34,348 nt of DNA from Chloroflexota bacterium (GTDB lineage Bacteria > Chloroflexota > Anaerolineae > UBA4142). The stretch is taken from positions 1 through 34,348 of the forward strand of contig JACQYF010000030.1 of assembly GCA_016208315.1 (NCBI GenBank), read 5' to 3'. Shown piece by piece: positions 30,362-34,348 of this stretch. Under the pieces are notes generated by a model. It ran no database searches. It was not told the DNA's origin and saw nothing but the letters and a program-made list of their open reading frames with translations. A program made the translations under genes and the position numbers. Position 1 is the stretch's first letter. Each line of letters opens with the position of its first letter.

Positions 30362-31797
30362 GGCGCCGCGACCTCTCCGCTTTGCGGCTGCCACAAGCTG
30401 GCGCAGTTGCGTCCGGCTTGCTTGGCCGCATAAAGCGCTTGATCGGTCGCCTGCAATAATTCGGTGGGATTCGAACCCGGGGCCGCGGGCCAGGAGGCCG
30501 CGCCGAGACTTAGGGTCAACGGGACTAACCGGCCCGGTTCCGGCTGAAAGCCCATCTGCTCACATTCGCTCCGCAATCGCTCGGCGATTTGCAGCGCGCC
30601 GCGGGCATCGGTCTCGGGCAAGACGAGGAGAAACTCATCACCACCCAGCCGCCCCGCCAGGTCCACGGCGCGGATCACGCGGGCGATCATTTTCGCCGTC
30701 GCTTGGATCGCCAAGTCGCCGGTGGGGTGACCAAAATTGTCGTTGATTTCTTTGAACCGGTCTATGTCAATACTAATGAGCGCCAGCGCCCGTTGATACC
30801 GTTGAGCGTGCGCCCATTCGTCGTCGAGCCGCCGCAAAATGCTGCGCCGGTTCAACAAGCCGGTCAAGCTGTCGAAGGTGGCCAGTTCTTCCATCGCCTG
30901 ATACAGACGCGAGTTGTAGAGGGCCATGCCCGCCATATCGGCGAGGGTTTCCAGCGCCAAGCTGTCGTTTGCGTTGAAAGCGAATGGCGTACTACTGGCG
31001 ATCTCAAGCACACCGCTGGGTTGCCCGGCGGAATGCAGCGAGGCGGCGGCCAGTGAGCGCACGTCGCTGCGGAACGGATGGAGGATCGGTTCGCCTTCGG
31101 CCTTGTTGATCAAGACTTGCTTGCCGGAATGCGCGCTCTCGGCAATGACATTCTCGCCGTCCAGTCCGACGCGCGGTTGTTTAAGCATGGCTTCTGCGGC
31201 CCGCTCACCGGCCGCGGCGCAGAGCACCAGCTCACGATCTTGCAGCAAATACAAATGGACCGCGGGATAGTCGAAATTCTCGTGAATCAACTGAACGACC
31301 GAATTGGGCAAGGTCGTGGCGTTGAGGAGGCCTGCCAGGTGACTCCCCACTTTACTCACCGTGAGCAAGAGCCGCGCCAAGCGGCCCAATTCGCGCTGGG
31401 TTTGCTTGGCGCGCAGACTGGCCCGAATGCGGGCGATCAGTTCTTCGTCCTCGACCGCCTTGTCAATGTAATCGTCCGCGCCCTGCTCCAGCCCGCGGAT
31501 AATATCCTGGACCTCACGAAAAACGCCCGTCAAAAAAATGATCGGAATCCCGGATAACAACGGGTCTTGTTTCAATCGCCGCGCGACGTCTTGTCCGCTG
31601 ATGTCCGGCAAATTCAGGTCGAGCAAAATCAAATCGGGCTGCAACTCGGCGATGGTCCCCAGGGCCATCGAACCGGTGGGCGAGACTTGGACCGCAAAGC
31701 CCGCCGCTTCCAGAATTAGCCGCGTGCGCAGAGCTTGAAGCTGGCTGTCTTCGACCAGGACGATGGTCTCTTGCTTGGGCGATGGCGTCGGTTCCAT
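30358..31797 (-). CDS. Response regulator with GAF and GGDEF domains (diguanylate cyclase)
   Basis: The 479-residue protein has a receiver domain (Asp60 in LILLDLNLPDISG), a GAF-like domain (about 140-300) and a diguanylate cyclase domain. The active-site GGDEF is intact (385-389) and is preceded by the product-inhibition site RAVD (376-379) at the standard five-residue spacing. It should make cyclic di-GMP when the receiver is phosphorylated. It follows the hybrid CheA by 23 bp and overlaps cheB. The position and architecture are those of WspR with an extra GAF domain. The ligand of the GAF domain is unknown. Confidence 0.93.
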   Translation of the reverse strand: MEPTPSPKQETIVLVEDSQLQALRTRLILEAAGFAVQVSPTGSMALGTIAELQPDLILLDLNLPDISGQDVARRLKQDPLLSGIPIIFLTGVFREVQDIIRGLEQGADDYIDKAVEDEELIARIRASLRAKQTQRELGRLARLLLTVSKVGSHLAGLLNATTLPNSVVQLIHENFDYPAVHLYLLQDRELVLCAAAGERAAEAMLKQPRVGLDGENVIAESAHSGKQVLINKAEGEPILHPFRSDVRSLAAASLHSAGQPSGVLEIASSTPFAFNANDSLALETLADMAGMALYNSRLYQAMEELATFDSLTGLLNRRSILRRLDDEWAHAQRYQRALALISIDIDRFKEINDNFGHPTGDLAIQATAKMIARVIRAVDLAGRLGGDEFLLVLPETDARGALQIAERLRSECEQMGFQPEPGRLVPLTLSLGAASWPAAPGSNPTELLQATDQALYAAKQAGRNCASLWQPQSGEVAAP

Positions 31798-31820
31798 TTG
31801 CCTACTTTGACGATTGGGAT

Positions 31821-34142
31821 CTAAATCAATTGCCGCACGGTCGCGAGCAGACTATCTTGATCGAAGGAACTCTTGACGATATACGCGTCCGCGCCCACCA
31901 GGATTCCGCGCTCACGGTCCTCGCGCGAGGAGAGGGACGTGACCAGGATGACGGGCAGATTCTTTAACTTGTCGTCCGCGCGAATTCTACTTGTCAACTC
32001 AAAACCATCCAAGCGTGGCATATTGACATCGGAAACGAGCAAACGGACACCTCCATCCAACGCCTGAGCATTACCCTGCAACAGCGTCCACGCTTCCAAG
32101 CCATCGGCGACAACGCGCACTCGGTACCCCGCGGCTTCCAGCACATTCTTCTCCAGCGTGCGCGTCGTGATCGAATCATCGGCCACCAGAATGAGGGGCG
32201 TGGCTTTGGGGGTTGGCGCGGTGGTCTGGGGTTCGAGCGTCACTCGGCCGGAAACGCGCGAGCCAGAGCGCAACAAATCAGCCGCGTTCAGCACGACGGA
32301 CACTTGTCCTGTGCCGAGAATCGCCGCGCCCGCAACATGATTCACGTGCAGGAATGGACGCGGCAAATTCTTGACGACGACTTCTTGCGCGCCGTGAAGA
32401 GCGTCTACCAAAAATGCGGCGCGCTTGTCTGCCGAGCTGACGATGACGGCCCATTTCTTTGGACTTGAATTCGCAGAGGACGGAATTCCCAATACCTCGG
32501 CCAGCGACGCGACGAGAACCGGACGCCCGTCGTCGTGAATGACCGTATGTCCCTGCGCCTCTCCGATGCCCTCGGCGACCACCCGGACGATATGGGCGAT
32601 GTTGATGAGTGGGATCGCGAGGGTTTCGCCGCCCGCCTGCGCCAGCAGGCAGAGGGTCGTCGCGACGGTAAGGGGCAGAATCAACGAAAAGCGCGTCCCC
32701 TGGCCAATTTCACTTTCGAGTTCAATCACGCCCTGCAGCCGCTCGACATTTTCGCGCACCACGTCCATTCCGACCCCGCGCCCGGAAATGTCGGTGATGG
32801 TCGTGCGCGTTGACATGCCGGAGCGAAAGATCAACCACAGCGCCTCGCGGTCGCTCAACGTTTGCGCCTGTTCCAGCGTGATAAGATTCTTCTTGACCGC
32901 GCTCGCTTTGACTTGCCTGGAGTCAATACCCGCGCCGTCGTCGGCGACCTGAATGACGATACTCGCGCCGCGCGGCATCGCCGACAATGTGATCGCGCCC
33001 GCGGCCGGTTTGCCTAGCTCCGTGCGATTAGCCGGCAGCTCGATGCCATGATCTACCGCATTGCGCAAAAGGTGCAGCAGCGGCGCTTTGATTTGTTCGA
33101 GCATGGACCGGTCAATCTCGGTCTCGCCGCCGTGAATGACGAGGTTCACGTCCTTGCCGAATTCGCGCGCCAAATCGCGAACCATGCGCGGGAACGTGTC
33201 GAACACGGCGGCGGCGGGCATCATGCGAGTGCGGCGCACATCGTCCTGCAAATCGCTAGTCACCTGGGCCATGCGCCGGCTGTCGGCCTCCAGTTGCCGC
33301 CGCAGCTCGGAGACATTCGTCCGCGCCGTGCGCAAGCGGCTCTCGTTCGCTTCGAGAAATTCGAACAGCACCGCTAGCTCGGCGCGATTCGCTGCGCCGG
33401 CATGATTGCCATCGGCGGCGGCTTCAAACGACGGCAGCAGTTTGCGAAACTTGGGGCGCACGTGCCGCCATGCCGCTTCCCAATCCTCCATTTGCTCGAG
33501 CAACTCGCGCGCTCTAATCAAGAGTTGGTCGCCGCCGATGCGCGCAACCTGTAATTCGCCGACTTGCGCGAGCAAGGCATCCAACTTGCTCACCGCAACG
33601 CGCACCGTTTCATCGGCCGCCGCGACGGTCGCCGGGCTGGGCTGCGCCATCGCCGCGAGCGGCTGTTCGGGTTTTTCCAACGCGACCGGGGTTGGCTCGA
33701 TGGTTTGCGGAACCGGAGCGATGACCATCGCGGCGGACGCGTTTTCTGAGCTGAGCGATTCCAATTTCGCGCATATGGCGGAAACATCTGCCGGCGGCGT
33801 GTCCACATCGGCGGTTTGCGCGAGCGACCCGATCAGATCAAGCGCCTGATAGATTTGATCGAAGCAGTCAGTCGTCGCCTGCAGTTGACCGCGCTGAATG
33901 CGTCCGAAGGTATTTTCGAGACTATGAGCAAGCGTCCCAATGTGCAGCAGACCCACCGCGCGGGAGGAACCTTTGAGCGTGTGCGCCGCGCGGAAAATAT
34001 CGGCCATGAGTTTGCTCTTCGCGTCGCCATCGCGCTCTTTCTCTAGCGCGAGCAAATCGCGATTGATGGTCTGAAGCAACTCTTGCGACTCGGTTTTGTA
34101 AAGCGGCATCAATTGGGCGAGAAGATTCTTGTCAAGGGGCAT
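31821..34142 (-). CDS. cheA: Hybrid chemotaxis histidine kinase CheA-REC
   Basis: The 773-residue protein has, in order, an Hpt domain with phospho-His54 (FRAAHTLKGSS), a Pro/Ala-rich linker, a dimerisation domain and an HATPase domain (LLRNAVDHGIE, VADDGAGID, ISGRGVGMDVVRENVERLQG). A CheW-like coupling domain (about 500-620) and a C-terminal receiver (VADDSITTRTLE, Asp in LLVSDVNMPRLDG) follow. Such CheA-REC hybrids occur in Wsp, Frz and other alternative-function pathways. It should phosphorylate CheB and the GGDEF regulator. It starts 22 bp after the MCP stop with only a weak ribosome binding site. No separate cheW is visible in the window. Confidence 0.94.
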   Translation of the reverse strand: MPLDKNLLAQLMPLYKTESQELLQTINRDLLALEKERDGDAKSKLMADIFRAAHTLKGSSRAVGLLHIGTLAHSLENTFGRIQRGQLQATTDCFDQIYQALDLIGSLAQTADVDTPPADVSAICAKLESLSSENASAAMVIAPVPQTIEPTPVALEKPEQPLAAMAQPSPATVAAADETVRVAVSKLDALLAQVGELQVARIGGDQLLIRARELLEQMEDWEAAWRHVRPKFRKLLPSFEAAADGNHAGAANRAELAVLFEFLEANESRLRTARTNVSELRRQLEADSRRMAQVTSDLQDDVRRTRMMPAAAVFDTFPRMVRDLAREFGKDVNLVIHGGETEIDRSMLEQIKAPLLHLLRNAVDHGIELPANRTELGKPAAGAITLSAMPRGASIVIQVADDGAGIDSRQVKASAVKKNLITLEQAQTLSDREALWLIFRSGMSTRTTITDISGRGVGMDVVRENVERLQGVIELESEIGQGTRFSLILPLTVATTLCLLAQAGGETLAIPLINIAHIVRVVAEGIGEAQGHTVIHDDGRPVLVASLAEVLGIPSSANSSPKKWAVIVSSADKRAAFLVDALHGAQEVVVKNLPRPFLHVNHVAGAAILGTGQVSVVLNAADLLRSGSRVSGRVTLEPQTTAPTPKATPLILVADDSITTRTLEKNVLEAAGYRVRVVADGLEAWTLLQGNAQALDGGVRLLVSDVNMPRLDGFELTSRIRADDKLKNLPVILVTSLSSREDRERGILVGADAYIVKSSFDQDSLLATVRQLI

Positions 34143-34164
34143 GCTATATCCGTTGCAATGACAC

Positions 34165-34347
34165 TCACGCGGTTTTGTAGTGCAGGGTCATGGCGTGCAA
34201 TTCGCGGGCGCGCTCGTTCAAACTCTCGGCGGCTTGCTGCGACTGCTTGGCGCCCACCAACGACTGCGTCGTCGCTTGATTGATCTCCTTCATCGCTTGC
34301 ACGATCTGCGCCATCGCCTCCCGCTGCTGCTGCGCCGACGCGGCAAT
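34165..34347 (-). CDS. Methyl-accepting chemotaxis protein, C-terminal fragment
   Basis: The frame is open to the window edge and ends 22 bp before cheA. The visible 60 residues (IAASAQQQREAMAQIVQAMKEINQATTQS...) form the C-terminal coiled-coil typical of chemoreceptor signalling domains, with Gln/Ala-rich heptads. It ends in HYKTA, not the NWETF-type pentapeptide that tethers CheR/CheB. The input domain lies outside the window, so the signal is unknown. Confidence 0.8.
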   Translation of the reverse strand: MAASAQQQREAMAQIVQAMKEINQATTQSLVGAKQSQQAAESLNERARELHAMTLHYKTA

Positions 34348-34348
34348 C

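Overview
The window is a high-GC, gene-dense bacterial chromosome segment. Its protein types point to the phylum Chloroflexota (Anaerolineae-like). The main clues are a BTAD/nSTAND/WD40 giant protein, a LysM-M23 lipoprotein, DeoC and RpiB with N-terminal extensions, split gcvPA/gcvPB, and SelB. This assignment is inference from gene content; no rRNA or tRNA gene is visible.

Layout. 1-3574 (+): a small metabolic operon with a zinc alcohol dehydrogenase (5' end outside the window), a citryl-CoA-lyase-like protein, an acylating aldehyde dehydrogenase and a type II dehydroquinase. 3589-4759 (-): a membrane-anchored HtrA-type protease overlapping a lone, degenerate receiver. 4991-9385 (+): a 1464-residue BTAD-STAND NTPase-TM-WD40 protein with 14 WD40 repeats. 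9417-10880 (-): a LysM/M23 lipoprotein. 11019-17005 (-): the glycine cleavage operon, read from a TTGACA/TATAGT promoter through a tandem glycine riboswitch and terminator into an unknown gene, gcvT, gcvH, gcvPA and gcvPB. A four-helix-bundle gene splits gcvPA from gcvPB, and a GxxExxY gene lies just downstream. 17075-18187 (-): alanine dehydrogenase. 18279-20975 (+): signal peptidase I, an RpiB-like protein, extended DeoC and a cyclophilin-like protein. 21102-24824 (+): a solitary DNA adenine methylase, an EamA transporter and glycerol kinase. 24893-29234 (+): shortened PhoU, a coiled-coil protein, SelB and a cell-wall amidase, tightly packed. 29321-34347 (-): a Wsp-like chemosensory operon with an MCP tail, hybrid CheA-REC, REC-GAF-GGDEF and CheB.

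The most unusual feature is a set of imperfect inverted repeats found at many gene junctions. Each is built from short tandem units of about 6-12 bp. The unit sequence differs from site to site, but the architecture stays the same. They also intrude into coding sequence, where they encode protein termini, linkers and one in-frame insertion. Two or three genes of lower GC content (GxxExxY, four-helix bundle, possibly the adenine methylase) are bracketed by such repeats with no transposase present, which suggests small mobile cassettes. gcvPB has lost about 45-50 codons near its 3' end and changed frame. Its native tail and stop remain readable in another frame, directly before an intrinsic terminator.
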